A DNA stretch of 64,000 bases. Origin: Bacteroidales bacterium. GTDB lineage: Bacteria > Bacteroidota > Bacteroidia > Bacteroidales > VadinHA17. A model generated the notes under the pieces. That model saw only the letters and a list, made by a program, of their open reading frames with translations. It ran no database searches and was not told where the DNA came from. How positions within the stretch are numbered: the stretch's first letter is position 1; every line of letters starts with the position of its first letter. This document shows, one piece after another, positions 53,950 through 61,941 of the stretch. The stretch is taken from positions 1-64,000 of the forward strand of contig WXFD01000075.1 of the NCBI GenBank assembly GCA_009877105.1, written 5' to 3'. A program made the translations under genes and the position numbers.

Positions 53950-54261
53950 TTATCCTACTATAAAATCTCTGTAAGGGTCAAGTAAAAATCTATAACTATA
54001 TGGTACTTCCGCACCTTGTGCAAATGATACCATATTTCTATTTAAATAAAAATGTGCTGCTAACATTATAACTGCCTGTACAAAACCAGTAGGTAATGTA
54101 TTTCCAGTAAATCCCGATAATGATGTATTTACATCATATTTTAAATATTCGCAAGATGATGCATATGCAACATCTAAATAATGCTGTAATATTGCATTAT
54201 CATCATTATATTCCTGCTCAATATTTAATTGCCTTTTAAGTTGATTTATATGTAAATTCAT
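53950..54261 (-). CDS. Head-tail connector (gp6-like) protein
   Basis: The 103-residue helical protein (LHINQLKRQLNIEQEYNDDNAILQHYLDVAYASSCEYLKYD) fits the HK97 gp6/gp15-like connector that builds a ring under the portal. The VQAVIMLAAHFYLNRN and DPYRDF end are typical. A GTATTTATAA element lies 14 bases upstream and follows the capsid terminator. Confidence 0.8.
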   Translation of the reverse strand: MNLHINQLKRQLNIEQEYNDDNAILQHYLDVAYASSCEYLKYDVNTSLSGFTGNTLPTGFVQAVIMLAAHFYLNRNMVSFAQGAEVPYSYRFLLDPYRDFIVG

Positions 54262-54274
54262 ATCTAAATGTTTA

Positions 54275-54284
54275 TTATAAATAC
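54275..54284 (-). promoter_or_regulatory. Phage motif copy 6
   Basis: Exact 10-mer, 14 bases before the connector ATG, after the terminator at 54298-54328. Confidence 0.65.
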
Positions 54285-54297
54285 AAGGAAAATAATA

Positions 54298-54328
54298 AAA
54301 AAGCCATCACATATACTGATGGCTTTTT
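54298..54328. terminator. Bidirectional intrinsic terminator after the capsid gene
   Basis: AAAAAGCCATCA / TGATGGCTTTTT is a perfect 12-bp stem with a 7-base loop and A/T runs on both sides. Confidence 0.88.
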
Positions 54329-54353
54329 AAAAAATAACTTATGATAAAAAAGA

Positions 54354-55547
54354 CTAACTTAAATTACCATATGCAAATGATGCAGCACGTCTTTTTACAA
54401 CGTCCCAATATGAGTTTACAACAAGTCTAACAGCACCTTTACCAGCTTGTGTATAAGGGTCAACTGTAATGTCAATAGCACCCCAAGAACCAATTAATAA
54501 GTCAGCAAAATTACCGAATACAATTCTATTAGCTGCTACAGCACTTGACACATATAATGGATAACCATTAACTTGTGTTCCTTCACTTGCAATAAAAATT
54601 CCACTACCACTATCTTTTGCAGTAGTCTTCATTTTTCCCATTAATGCAGGTGTGGCAACGTATGCAAGTTTGCCAAATAGTGCATTAGACGTATTTACTG
54701 CTGTTTCGAGAGCAACAATTTTAGTCCAATCAGTACTACCAGTTGATGTATTTGTTACACCATAAAATATACCAGCAGGTTGAGTTGTTGAACCACTTGC
54801 ACTACCGAAGATTGTACTTTCAAGTTTTGCAAGAATACTTTCATTTAAGTCATTCATTAAAAGTTCTTCTGCACCAGCACCGTCTTGTGCCAAAAGCATT
54901 TTTGATACATCAATGTATGTGGTTAACCTTTTCGGCGACATTGTGACTTCAGAGAATGCGCCAGCACCATCACCAGCATCAGCATTTTCACCTTTCCATA
55001 ATGAAGAAGTACCAGCATATACGGGAATTGATACGTCACCTTTTAGTCCAGTTAAGAGATTTGCACCAGCCTTAACTGCAACAAGGTTTTCACGAAGCGC
55101 ACCAAGTAAACCCATTTTATCTTCAGCAACTATATATTCACCTTGACTATCAGTTGTTGCATTGATAATTGCACGATATTCTGTGGGCAATATTATCTGA
55201 CCCCTGTATGATATACCAGCATTTGACATTTCTTTCTTTCCTGCCTCAAGAACACTAAGCGTAGCATCAGATGCACCACGTCCTTCAACATAATCTCTAA
55301 TGCTTTTTATAAGAGAAAATCTATTTTCCATTTTATTATTTCTTTTATTTATAATATTAATATTATTTTTTTCGTTATTTTTTTCTTCTATTTGTTGGTC
55401 AAGTTCAACAAGTTCTTTCTTCACATTTTCAAAAGCAGTATTTTCAATATTTGACATTTTTCTTTCTTCTGCTTTTGCTGTATTGAAAATATCTTCAAGT
55501 TCTTGAAGTTTATTTTTTCTTACTTCTATAAGTTGACTATAGTCCAT
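54354..55547 (-). CDS. HK97-type major capsid protein
   Basis: I start at the ATG at 55547 (MDYSQLIEVRKNKLQELEDIF) because a motif copy lies 11 bases upstream. An in-frame ATG 24 codons earlier would place that element within the gene. The 397-residue protein has an N-terminal coiled scaffolding delta domain (to about 90), which the protease would remove. The capsid fold follows (GISYRGQIILPTEYRAIINATTDSQG, EVTMSPKRLTTYIDVSKMLLAQ, GYPLYVSSAV...GNFADLLIGSWG). It forms the icosahedral shell. Confidence 0.93.
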   Translation of the reverse strand: MDYSQLIEVRKNKLQELEDIFNTAKAEERKMSNIENTAFENVKKELVELDQQIEEKNNEKNNINIINKRNNKMENRFSLIKSIRDYVEGRGASDATLSVLEAGKKEMSNAGISYRGQIILPTEYRAIINATTDSQGEYIVAEDKMGLLGALRENLVAVKAGANLLTGLKGDVSIPVYAGTSSLWKGENADAGDGAGAFSEVTMSPKRLTTYIDVSKMLLAQDGAGAEELLMNDLNESILAKLESTIFGSASGSTTQPAGIFYGVTNTSTGSTDWTKIVALETAVNTSNALFGKLAYVATPALMGKMKTTAKDSGSGIFIASEGTQVNGYPLYVSSAVAANRIVFGNFADLLIGSWGAIDITVDPYTQAGKGAVRLVVNSYWDVVKRRAASFAYGNLS

Positions 55548-55557
55548 ATATACTTTT

Positions 55558-55567
55558 TTATAAATAC
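55558..55567 (-). promoter_or_regulatory. Phage motif copy 7
   Basis: Exact 10-mer, 11 bases before the capsid ATG. It falls right at the protease stop codon. Confidence 0.65.
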
Positions 55568-55569
55568 AA

Positions 55570-56226
55570 TTATTTTTTAAATGTTTGTATAATATTTTCA
55601 TATGATTTGAAATAATCATCTAATTCCTGCTTTTTCTTTTCCTCTACTTTCTCCACTTTTTCTTTTTCTTTTCTCTCTGCTTCTGCTTTTTCTGCTTCCA
55701 ATTTCTTCAATTCTTCAATTTTGTCAACATTACGCTTACCAACAGTGGTTGCTTCGTAGGCAGGACGAAACACAGGACTAACATCAAATAATTCATCAAA
55801 TTGTGTTATTGTACGTTTATACATACCATTACCTATATTCTCCCAAGTTTCACCGTCTTCACGTACTGTAAATGCAAAAGATGAACTGAATATATCACCT
55901 CTTTCAATTAATTCTGCTAACTCTTGATGTAATGCTGACTTACCAATTTTCCACCAGTAACGCAATCCTTTATCATCTACTTCTAAATGCAAAGAACCTT
56001 TACCATAACGTGACCTTGCAAATACCCCTTTATTTTCATTATGATTGAGTACAGCAAGAACATCACTTTTTTCTAATACACCATTCATTGCAGATGGTAA
56101 TATTTCTTCCACAAAACCGCCCAAGTCACGTGAAAGAGTATTAAATAAAAGTGCATAACCTTCAACAATACCTTTATCACCGTCTGCACGTAATTCTATT
56201 TCGTAATTTCTTACTTCTTTTTCCAT
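55570..56226 (-). CDS. HK97-family prohead protease
   Basis: The 218-residue serine protease has His62 in NHNENKGVFARS and a serine cluster 114-116 (DIFSSSFAF), the HK97 protease catalytic pair. The start NYEIELRADGDKGIVEGYALLFNTLSRDLGGFVEEILPSA is typical. A lysine/glutamate coiled tail follows from about 172. It matures the capsid by removing the delta domain. It follows the portal by one base. Confidence 0.92.
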   Translation of the reverse strand: MEKEVRNYEIELRADGDKGIVEGYALLFNTLSRDLGGFVEEILPSAMNGVLEKSDVLAVLNHNENKGVFARSRYGKGSLHLEVDDKGLRYWWKIGKSALHQELAELIERGDIFSSSFAFTVREDGETWENIGNGMYKRTITQFDELFDVSPVFRPAYEATTVGKRNVDKIEELKKLEAEKAEAERKEKEKVEKVEEKKKQELDDYFKSYENIIQTFKK

Positions 56227-56227
56227 A

Positions 56228-57454
56228 TTATTTTAAATTATTATCTAACTTATTTTCTGCAATTAATGCGTCTGTTGGCTGAAGGTTCGTTTGAATAAAC
56301 GCACGATTACCACCATTTACAGGGAATGTTGAATTAAGTTTTTCTCTTATTTCATTTGTTGTATAACCACCAACAGAATGTAATTTTACCATAACATCTG
56401 CACGTGTTGTTGCGTCTAATCTTACTAAGTTTTCCGTATCGAATTTCAAATCACTTACATCCCATTCTGACGGAAGATATAGTTTTCTAAAAAATTCATT
56501 TTCGAACTTTTCTATTATTGGAAGTAAACAGTTATTTAAATAATCCAACCCTTGCTGTTCTGCTGTTGAAAATTTACCACTTTCCGAAAATGCTAATGAA
56601 GGCGGAACATTGAAAAATCTGCATATATCAACAACGTTGAATTGCTTGCTTTCAATTAACTGACTGTCTTTCGGACTTATTGTAATCGGCTGATATTCCA
56701 ACCCACTATCCAGTACTACGATTGCACCTGATTGCCCGCCCAAATCACTATTAAGTGCATTTATAAAATCTTTTTTGGCTTTTAATGCTTTTTCTTTGCC
56801 GATGTTAACACCTGCAAGTGGGCGCAGAATGCCAGCCAAATTTGCTCCACTTTTGAAAAAATTACGGCTATGCTCATCTGTATTATATGCAATTTCTAAT
56901 GTTAATGCAGCATATGATAATGTACTAATTCCGTTAAGTCCGTCTGTGCTGTAATTAAGGATAATTATTAACTGTGACTTGTCGAATGCTTTTTTATTTA
57001 TTTTATCGAAGTAAATTACATCATTATTTTTAATTTCCGTTTCTATATTATCGGCATTAAGCAAAGTCAGTCCAACAACACTACCATTTTTTGCCCTGTC
57101 AATATATATATATGCAGCACCCTTTAAAAGCATTGACGTTACAACTAATTTCATAAAAATGAATTTTCCCATATAAGGATTAGGCTGGACGTTTAACAAA
57201 TTATATAATGTGCTATCATAATTAATATATTTCCAGTTATCTTTATATGTATACGGATAAAACGGAAGCGATGCAATACTGTCAGATATTAAATTTACAC
57301 ACCTGTATACTGTACTTAATTTCATTGCTTTGCTCTGTGTGTATTGTGAAAAGGTGTTGAAGGATACTGTGCCAAAAATAGGATTTGTCCATTCTTCATA
57401 CTCACGCTTTTCTTCTTTTTTATTCGAAAAAAATCTACTAAAAATATTAGCCAT
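56228..57454 (-). CDS. Portal protein (HK97 family)
   Basis: The 408-residue protein has the family order STVYRCVNLISDSIASLPF near residue 45, YIYIDRAKNGSVVGLTLLNADNIE, HSRNFFKSGANLAGIL and the DICRFFNVPPSLAFSESGKFSTAEQQ stretch. Twelve copies form the vertex through which DNA enters. It has its own motif copy and overlaps nothing upstream. Confidence 0.94.
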   Translation of the reverse strand: MANIFSRFFSNKKEEKREYEEWTNPIFGTVSFNTFSQYTQSKAMKLSTVYRCVNLISDSIASLPFYPYTYKDNWKYINYDSTLYNLLNVQPNPYMGKFIFMKLVVTSMLLKGAAYIYIDRAKNGSVVGLTLLNADNIETEIKNNDVIYFDKINKKAFDKSQLIIILNYSTDGLNGISTLSYAALTLEIAYNTDEHSRNFFKSGANLAGILRPLAGVNIGKEKALKAKKDFINALNSDLGGQSGAIVVLDSGLEYQPITISPKDSQLIESKQFNVVDICRFFNVPPSLAFSESGKFSTAEQQGLDYLNNCLLPIIEKFENEFFRKLYLPSEWDVSDLKFDTENLVRLDATTRADVMVKLHSVGGYTTNEIREKLNSTFPVNGGNRAFIQTNLQPTDALIAENKLDNNLK

Positions 57455-57467
57455 ATAACCTATTTTT

Positions 57468-57477
57468 TTATAAATAC
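57468..57477 (-). promoter_or_regulatory. Phage motif copy 8
   Basis: Exact 10-mer, 14 bases before the portal ATG, between the large terminase stop and the portal start. Confidence 0.65.
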
Positions 57478-57492
57478 AAGAAATTGTAATTT

Positions 57493-59130
57493 TTAATACA
57501 CGTTAAATACATAACGTGGACTTTCTAAATATAAACCCAGAACATTACACATACTTGCCACACCATCAATTTTTTTACTTTTACTGCTCTTGTCAAGTGA
57601 TAAATTACCCATATGATTCTGCTTTATTATTACATTCATAAACATCCATTTGGTAATGCTATTCCTTTGTATTATAACATTACCAGTCATTATAAGTCTT
57701 TGTAATTCCTTTATAGGCTTATTTAGTGAACCTGCAGTCTGGCTGTACGACTGTGAAAATAATCCTGCTTCTGTGGCATTTATAATAAATTGTGTTGAAT
57801 TCCATTTATCGTAACCTATACATTGTATTGGATGCGCTTTATTTACTTCCAGTAAATCTGAGAGTATTTTATCATAATCACATACATTTCCAAACGTAAT
57901 ATGTATTTCACCACGTGCTGCAGCTTCTCTAAATAAATCCTTATTTATATTGGAATTTATTGATTCTTCAGGAATATAAAAATCATTAAAAAAATATAAC
58001 TTATTATCCAATTGTATCATCTTCGTGACACTGGTGATATCACTCACACTGCTCAAGTCAATACCGACCCAACAATCAAAATCACTAAATAAATCATCAT
58101 CCATTGTTATTTTTTCCATACTATTTACAATATATTTTTCAGGTATCCAGACTTCTTCTGTATTTGCCTTTGTCCACACATTGAAATGTTTTACCAGTAC
58201 ACCATTACGTTCAGCTTCGTTCTGCACTGCTTTATTTACTTCATCTGCAAGAAAATCTGGATTAACAGATATTGTAATGTTTGGGTTCGCTTTTATCCAA
58301 TTTTTTTCATCCTCATAATTATCATTTTCATCAATTGTATATATTATACTGAATTGACTATTATCTTCAATAATATTATGCAGTACGTCTATGGTGTAAC
58401 TTCGTAGTTTATAACAAAAACTTTCAGTATTAAATCCTGCAGTAGTAATGACAATAAACATTGGCATTTCACGTGCACCCATTGATGATTTTATAACATT
58501 ATACATCTTATTATCGGGTGCTTCGTGAAGTTCGTCAATTATGGCAAATGATGCCGACAGACCATCTAATTTAGACGCTTCTGCAGCAGTAACAATGAGT
58601 TCGTTGGTCTTAAATTTTATCGAATTGTAATACTGCTTTAAATACTTTTCTTTTTTATCGAGCATAGCAGCATATTGTTTGACTTTTTTAAAGTCTACAT
58701 TTTTAGCTTGTTCTCGACTATTAGCACTTATAATTACTTGTGCATCAGCATCAAATATTAAATGATATAATGCCAACGCTGTAACAAGCTGTGACTTACC
58801 GTTTTTCCTTGCGAGTTCAATATATGCATATTTGTACTTCCTCATATTACCATCTTTTCTATATAAGCCATATAAATTGGCAACAATAAACGTTTGCCAG
58901 TCTTCGAGTATAAAATGTTTTTTCTGATTTGTTTCGGTTAAACATAAGGTGTTGATGAATTTGACAACACTATCAACAGCACCGTCATTAAAATAATATC
59001 TTTCATCGTTTAAATCATTAATAAAACGCTTTGCTGCAAGTCTGACATATTGACAAGCAGGTATTACATTATAAATTATTTCATTGGCATATAATATTGC
59101 AATTTGTTTATTCGACATTTCTTTTTTCAC
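57493..59130 (-). CDS. terL: Terminase large subunit
   Basis: The 545-residue motor has an atypical Walker A at 105-113 (ELARKNGKS), Walker B at 195-200 (FAIIDE) with the following HEAP motif, and a C-terminal nuclease with WVGIDLSSVSDITS as first acidic pair. This set fits the TerL class seen in HK97-type siphoviruses. It pumps DNA into the prohead and cuts the genome. Its ATG overlaps the preceding small gene by 23 bases. Confidence 0.95.
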   Translation of the reverse strand: MKKEMSNKQIAILYANEIIYNVIPACQYVRLAAKRFINDLNDERYYFNDGAVDSVVKFINTLCLTETNQKKHFILEDWQTFIVANLYGLYRKDGNMRKYKYAYIELARKNGKSQLVTALALYHLIFDADAQVIISANSREQAKNVDFKKVKQYAAMLDKKEKYLKQYYNSIKFKTNELIVTAAEASKLDGLSASFAIIDELHEAPDNKMYNVIKSSMGAREMPMFIVITTAGFNTESFCYKLRSYTIDVLHNIIEDNSQFSIIYTIDENDNYEDEKNWIKANPNITISVNPDFLADEVNKAVQNEAERNGVLVKHFNVWTKANTEEVWIPEKYIVNSMEKITMDDDLFSDFDCWVGIDLSSVSDITSVTKMIQLDNKLYFFNDFYIPEESINSNINKDLFREAAARGEIHITFGNVCDYDKILSDLLEVNKAHPIQCIGYDKWNSTQFIINATEAGLFSQSYSQTAGSLNKPIKELQRLIMTGNVIIQRNSITKWMFMNVIIKQNHMGNLSLDKSSKSKKIDGVASMCNVLGLYLESPRYVFNVY

Positions 59131-59449
59131 TATCCTTATTTACAACAGCATAATTTACTGGCATTTGGTGTTGCATATTGCCTATGCTCTTTATCGTCTT
59201 AATGAATTCATCTTCTTCTTGTTCTGTTTCTATTAATTTAATATTAAATTTTTTTACACTTTCTATTTGTTTTAATATTTGGTTATTAAGCTGATACATT
59301 AAATACTTATTTACCTTTTCACCTTTTAAAAAATCATCTATTAAAGAGTTGTATAATATAATATTATCGATAATTAATTCTATTGTTGAATCATCAGCAT
59401 TGTATTGCTGCAACATTTTTTTCACTTTTAATTGTCTAATCTTTTTCAT
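59108..59449 (-). CDS. Putative terminase small subunit
   Basis: The 113-residue helical protein (LKVKKMLQQYNADDSTIELIIDNIILYNSLIDDFLKGEK) ends with acidic helices and has a P27-like spacing of helices. Its position directly before and overlapping terL is the usual one for TerS. Sequence similarity is weak by eye, so the call is mainly positional. A G7/C7 hairpin precedes it. Confidence 0.65.
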   Translation of the reverse strand: MKKIRQLKVKKMLQQYNADDSTIELIIDNIILYNSLIDDFLKGEKVNKYLMYQLNNQILKQIESVKKFNIKLIETEQEEDEFIKTIKSIGNMQHQMPVNYAVVNKDSEKRNVE

Positions 59450-59465
59450 AAATTTTTATAATTAT

Positions 59466-59476
59466 TTATAAAATAC
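59466..59476 (-). promoter_or_regulatory. Variant phage motif upstream of putative small terminase gene
   Basis: GTATTTTATAA has one extra T relative to the consensus. It lies 17 bases before the ATG at 59449. Confidence 0.4.
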
Positions 59477-59524
59477 CCCCCCAAAATTCAACTTGCGTTA
59501 AAAGAGGCTGGGTGGGGGGGATAT
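59473..59524. other. G7/C7 hairpin next to terminase genes (candidate cos)
   Basis: ATACCCCCCC at the left pairs with GGGGGGGATAT at the right across 31 bases. Such a GC tract stands out in this AT-rich DNA and lies 24 bases upstream of the first terminase gene, where cos sites are usually found. Strand cleavage cannot be seen in sequence. Confidence 0.4.
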
Positions 59525-59610
59525 ACCGACATCTTTATTTTTTCAAGACCCCATACCCCTTTCATAAAAATTATTTTTTTTCTTTTCAGTTAATAAACAT
59601 ATTATCATCA

Positions 59611-59739
59611 TTAAAATATCTCTGGAAAATACCAGCGTATTAATTTAAATACGTTATTAATTACAAATGTTGACACCTCATTCATTATAAAAAATGGAAT
59701 TGTCAATGTTAATATTAAAAATGTTATCATAAGTTTCAT
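59611..59739 (-). CDS. Tiny membrane peptide ORF, 42 residues
   Basis: The ATG at 59739 is followed by an uninterrupted 42-codon frame (MKLMITFLILTLTIPFFIM, then a basic/aromatic tail ending in WYFPEIF). One membrane segment is clear. It lies between the sigma-like gene and the terminase genes and may be an early or lysis-related membrane peptide. No family was recognised. Confidence 0.4.
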   Translation of the reverse strand: MKLMITFLILTLTIPFFIMNEVSTFVINNVFKLIRWYFPEIF

Positions 59740-59763
59740 AATTAAAGGGGTTATTAATAATTG

Positions 59764-59922
59764 TTATTTTTTCTGGCTTTCAAGTATGTCTAATCTATTT
59801 TCTATTTTTTCGATTAGTAAATGCACATAGTTTCTCAATTCTTCACGTTCTTTAACGAGTTTGAACTGTAATTCATAATCCTTTGCTTTTGAAGGAATAG
59901 GTTTTTTTAAATTCTTTTTCAT
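59764..59922 (-). CDS. Small coiled-coil phage ORF, 52 residues
   Basis: The frame from ATG at 59922 reads MKKNLKKPIPSKAKDYELQF, then a helical heptad-rich segment (KEREELRNYVHLLIEKIENRLDIL). It follows the sigma-like gene by 11 bases and precedes the tiny membrane peptide. It is a plausible small phage protein without known family. Confidence 0.5.
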   Translation of the reverse strand: MKKNLKKPIPSKAKDYELQFKLVKEREELRNYVHLLIEKIENRLDILESQKK

Positions 59923-59933
59923 TGCCTTAAATT

Positions 59934-60572
59934 TTAATTACTAATTATTTTTTTATTAAATAATTTGCTTCTTATTTTGCATCTTGACATCAGACTTCTA
60001 TACGTGCTGATGTTGATGTTCATTTTTTCCATCACGTACACGTCAAAACCAGCCACGTCAAAATCGTTTTCTAAAATATATTCCCGCATTAGAGACAAGA
60101 AAATTGTATTGGTCTTGTTAATTACTCGTTGACGTGCTATCTTCCTGTCTATTACATCAATTATCATAATTCTTAAATCTTTCTTTTCTACCTCATAATC
60201 AGCATTATTGGTGACTGTATCTGTTATTTCATAATTATTAATATTAATATTATGATAGTATTTATTTTTCTTTGGAAGTAACATATATGTTATTATATAT
60301 CTTTTAGTACTTATCCACAAGTACTGAAGTACACCTTTTAATTTCTTTTCATTGAGTTTAGGCAGCAAATATGTTGTCTGAAAAATTAAACAGTTCTGCA
60401 CGTTATCATCATCTACTGTAACACCCATTTGATGAAGTGCTTTTTTTGTTAATGTGATTAAAGGTTGTATTAAGCCTTTTACACATTCATTTCTTGTATG
60501 TGCTGAAGTGCTTGAAGTATAACTCCAGTAATACTTTACAATTAATTGCTGATGTTCTTCTGTCCAGTACAT
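59934..60572 (-). CDS. Sigma-factor-like phage protein
   Basis: The 212-residue protein has a helical region at about 30-96 (ECVKGLIQPLITLTKKAL, then DDDNVQNCLIFQTTYLLPKL, YLWISTKRYIITYM). Its hydrophobic spacing resembles sigma70 region 2, including the later helix used in promoter melting. A C-terminal helical part (FDVAGFDVYVMEKMNINIST and after) might be a region-4-like helix-turn-helix. The late-gene position, next to terminase, is where phages encode late transcription factors. The match is structural impression, not sequence identity. Confidence 0.45.
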   Translation of the reverse strand: MYWTEEHQQLIVKYYWSYTSSTSAHTRNECVKGLIQPLITLTKKALHQMGVTVDDDNVQNCLIFQTTYLLPKLNEKKLKGVLQYLWISTKRYIITYMLLPKKNKYYHNININNYEITDTVTNNADYEVEKKDLRIMIIDVIDRKIARQRVINKTNTIFLSLMREYILENDFDVAGFDVYVMEKMNINISTYRSLMSRCKIRSKLFNKKIISN

Positions 60573-60573
60573 A

Positions 60574-61044
60574 TTAAAAAACTACTATTTTATCCGCATA
60601 TTCGATTTTATTTGCTGCAAGACTGCACATATGTTTTTGTACTTTATAGCTTTCTCCAAGTGTTGTTGAAGGTATTCCCATTGTTCTGAATGAATAAAAT
60701 ACCTCTGATGATAATACTTTAAATCTGCTGTTTATATCAAAACTAATATAACCATCTGGAAAATAGACAAAATACCTTATTTCAATTGAAGGGTCTTCTT
60801 CAAGTACTTTCTTGAAGTATTCTATTTTTGATTTTTCTATCCAAGTCTTTCCCGAATACTCGTGTATGGAATATTTTTCACTTCGTTCTTTTATCTCGAA
60901 CTTGTATTTGGTGTATGTATTACCTGTCACATCTAAATCATATTGACAATACAGGTCAGTTTCTTTTACTGCTAAAAACCATTTCTTAAATCTTTGAATA
61001 AATCTTGTTCTTACTTTTTGTTCTTGTTCTTCGAATGTTGTCAT
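60574..61044 (-). CDS. Putative PD-(D/E)xK-type nuclease
   Basis: The 156-residue protein shows CQYDLDVTGN (Asp36/Asp38) followed by FEIKER (Glu50, Lys52), a spacing that fits a PD-(D/E)xK nuclease core. WIEKSKIEYFKKVLEE follows. It could be a phage recombination or resolvase-type nuclease. It is cotranscribed with the sigma-like gene, whose start is one base after its stop. A GTATTTATAA element lies 40 bases upstream of its ATG, after a terminator. Confidence 0.5.
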   Translation of the reverse strand: MTTFEEQEQKVRTRFIQRFKKWFLAVKETDLYCQYDLDVTGNTYTKYKFEIKERSEKYSIHEYSGKTWIEKSKIEYFKKVLEEDPSIEIRYFVYFPDGYISFDINSRFKVLSSEVFYSFRTMGIPSTTLGESYKVQKHMCSLAANKIEYADKIVVF

Positions 61045-61083
61045 AATTAATTGGGGTTATCATTTTAATTATTTTTATGTTTA

Positions 61084-61093
61084 TTATAAATAC
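61084..61093 (-). promoter_or_regulatory. Phage motif copy 9
   Basis: Exact 10-mer, 40 bases before the ATG at 61044, after the terminator at 61162-61193. Confidence 0.65.
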
Positions 61094-61161
61094 TTTCATT
61101 TTCAGTAAAAGCATTTATTTTGAAATTTATTTTATTTATTATATATTTTATAATTTTTTAT

Positions 61162-61193
61162 AAAAAAAACCTTGTAGTTGTCTACAAGGTTTT
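61162..61193. terminator. Bidirectional intrinsic terminator
   Basis: AAAACCTTGTAG / CTACAAGGTTTT is a perfect 12-bp stem with a TTGT loop and A8 at the left (T8 on the minus strand). Confidence 0.9.
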
Positions 61194-61226
61194 CAGTTTT
61201 TTAGTATTGAGTAATGTTGTTTCATA

Positions 61227-61529
61227 TTAAAATCTATAGTTAATATCTGCACAAGGATTTGGACGTAATGTAAATTCATCTAATATTTCCCCATCTTGAA
61301 GGATATATATTCTTTTATAATCTACTTTAACATTGACAATAATTAGTTGATGATGGTCAACGTTAAATTTTAATATCTCACTATCTTGTTCAATTACTAA
61401 TGTTACTGGTTCGTATTGAAACATATTTTTATAATGTAATTGGAAGGTATTGTTTACTTCACATTCTTGAAGTATGTCTTGTTTACAACATCCTATTAGT
61501 AGGATAAGTAAACTCATAATTATTGGCAT
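61227..61529 (-). CDS. Phage-encoded lipoprotein
   Basis: The 100-residue protein has a signal with lipobox LLIGCC near residue 14, so it should be lipidated at the envelope. The rest is beta-rich (FQLHYKNMFQYEPVTLVIEQDSEILKFNVDHHQLI) and ends with ADINYRF. A lipoprotein in the early region of a prophage suggests superinfection exclusion or host-surface change, but this is inference. It is a single-gene unit, with a motif copy 93 bases upstream and a terminator after it. Confidence 0.65.
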   Translation of the reverse strand: MPIIMSLLILLIGCCKQDILQECEVNNTFQLHYKNMFQYEPVTLVIEQDSEILKFNVDHHQLIIVNVKVDYKRIYILQDGEILDEFTLRPNPCADINYRF

Positions 61530-61621
61530 TAAATGTTTCGTATTTTTATTTTTTTTATCTTATTATTATATACGATAAAAAGAATGAATTGTTACAATTT
61601 ATTTTATTACTTTTATGTTTC

Positions 61622-61631
61622 TTATAAATAC
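61622..61631 (-). promoter_or_regulatory. Phage motif copy 10
   Basis: Exact 10-mer, 93 bases before the lipoprotein ATG at 61529. This is the longest leader of the set. Confidence 0.5.
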
Positions 61632-61665
61632 TTTGAATTTCTAAATAGTCTTAAATTTTGGATAT

Positions 61666-61941
61666 TTATTTTATTAAAGCTGCATTGAAGTAATCTTTTA
61701 TAATTGTCTTTATTAAAAATGATGGCTGTTGACGTGTACTTTTACATACTTTTCTTATTTTATCTGCTAATTCAAAATCAATTCCAACAATAAACATTAC
61801 TTTATCCTTATTTAATTTTCTTTCTTTCTTATTCTTATATTCACGTTGAAGTTTTTTATTATGTTCTTGACCCAAAAAAAGTTCATCCATCAACCTGAAA
61901 AATTGAGCAATTTCTATTTTTTCTTTATATTCATTATTCAT
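61666..61941 (-). CDS. Ribbon-helix-helix-like small phage regulator
   Basis: The 91-residue basic protein has a charged N-terminal helix (IAQFFRLMDELFLGQEHNKKLQREYKNKKE). A C-terminal part (KVMFIVGIDFELADKIRKVCKSTRQQPSFLIKTIIKDYF) has the strand-helix-helix pattern of RHH/CopG DNA-binding proteins. It may be the phage regulator, as no CI-like gene is present. It follows the replication gene and its start lies inside a duplicated segment. Confidence 0.55.
   Translation of the reverse strand: MNNEYKEKIEIAQFFRLMDELFLGQEHNKKLQREYKNKKERKLNKDKVMFIVGIDFELADKIRKVCKSTRQQPSFLIKTIIKDYFNAALIK

Noticed and set aside
43471..61631. T4-type late promoters
   Set aside because: The repeat reads TATAAATA on the plus strand, identical to the T4 late box, but that would direct transcription away from the genes. 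On the coding strand the box is GTATTTATAA, so I treat it as a phage-specific element instead.
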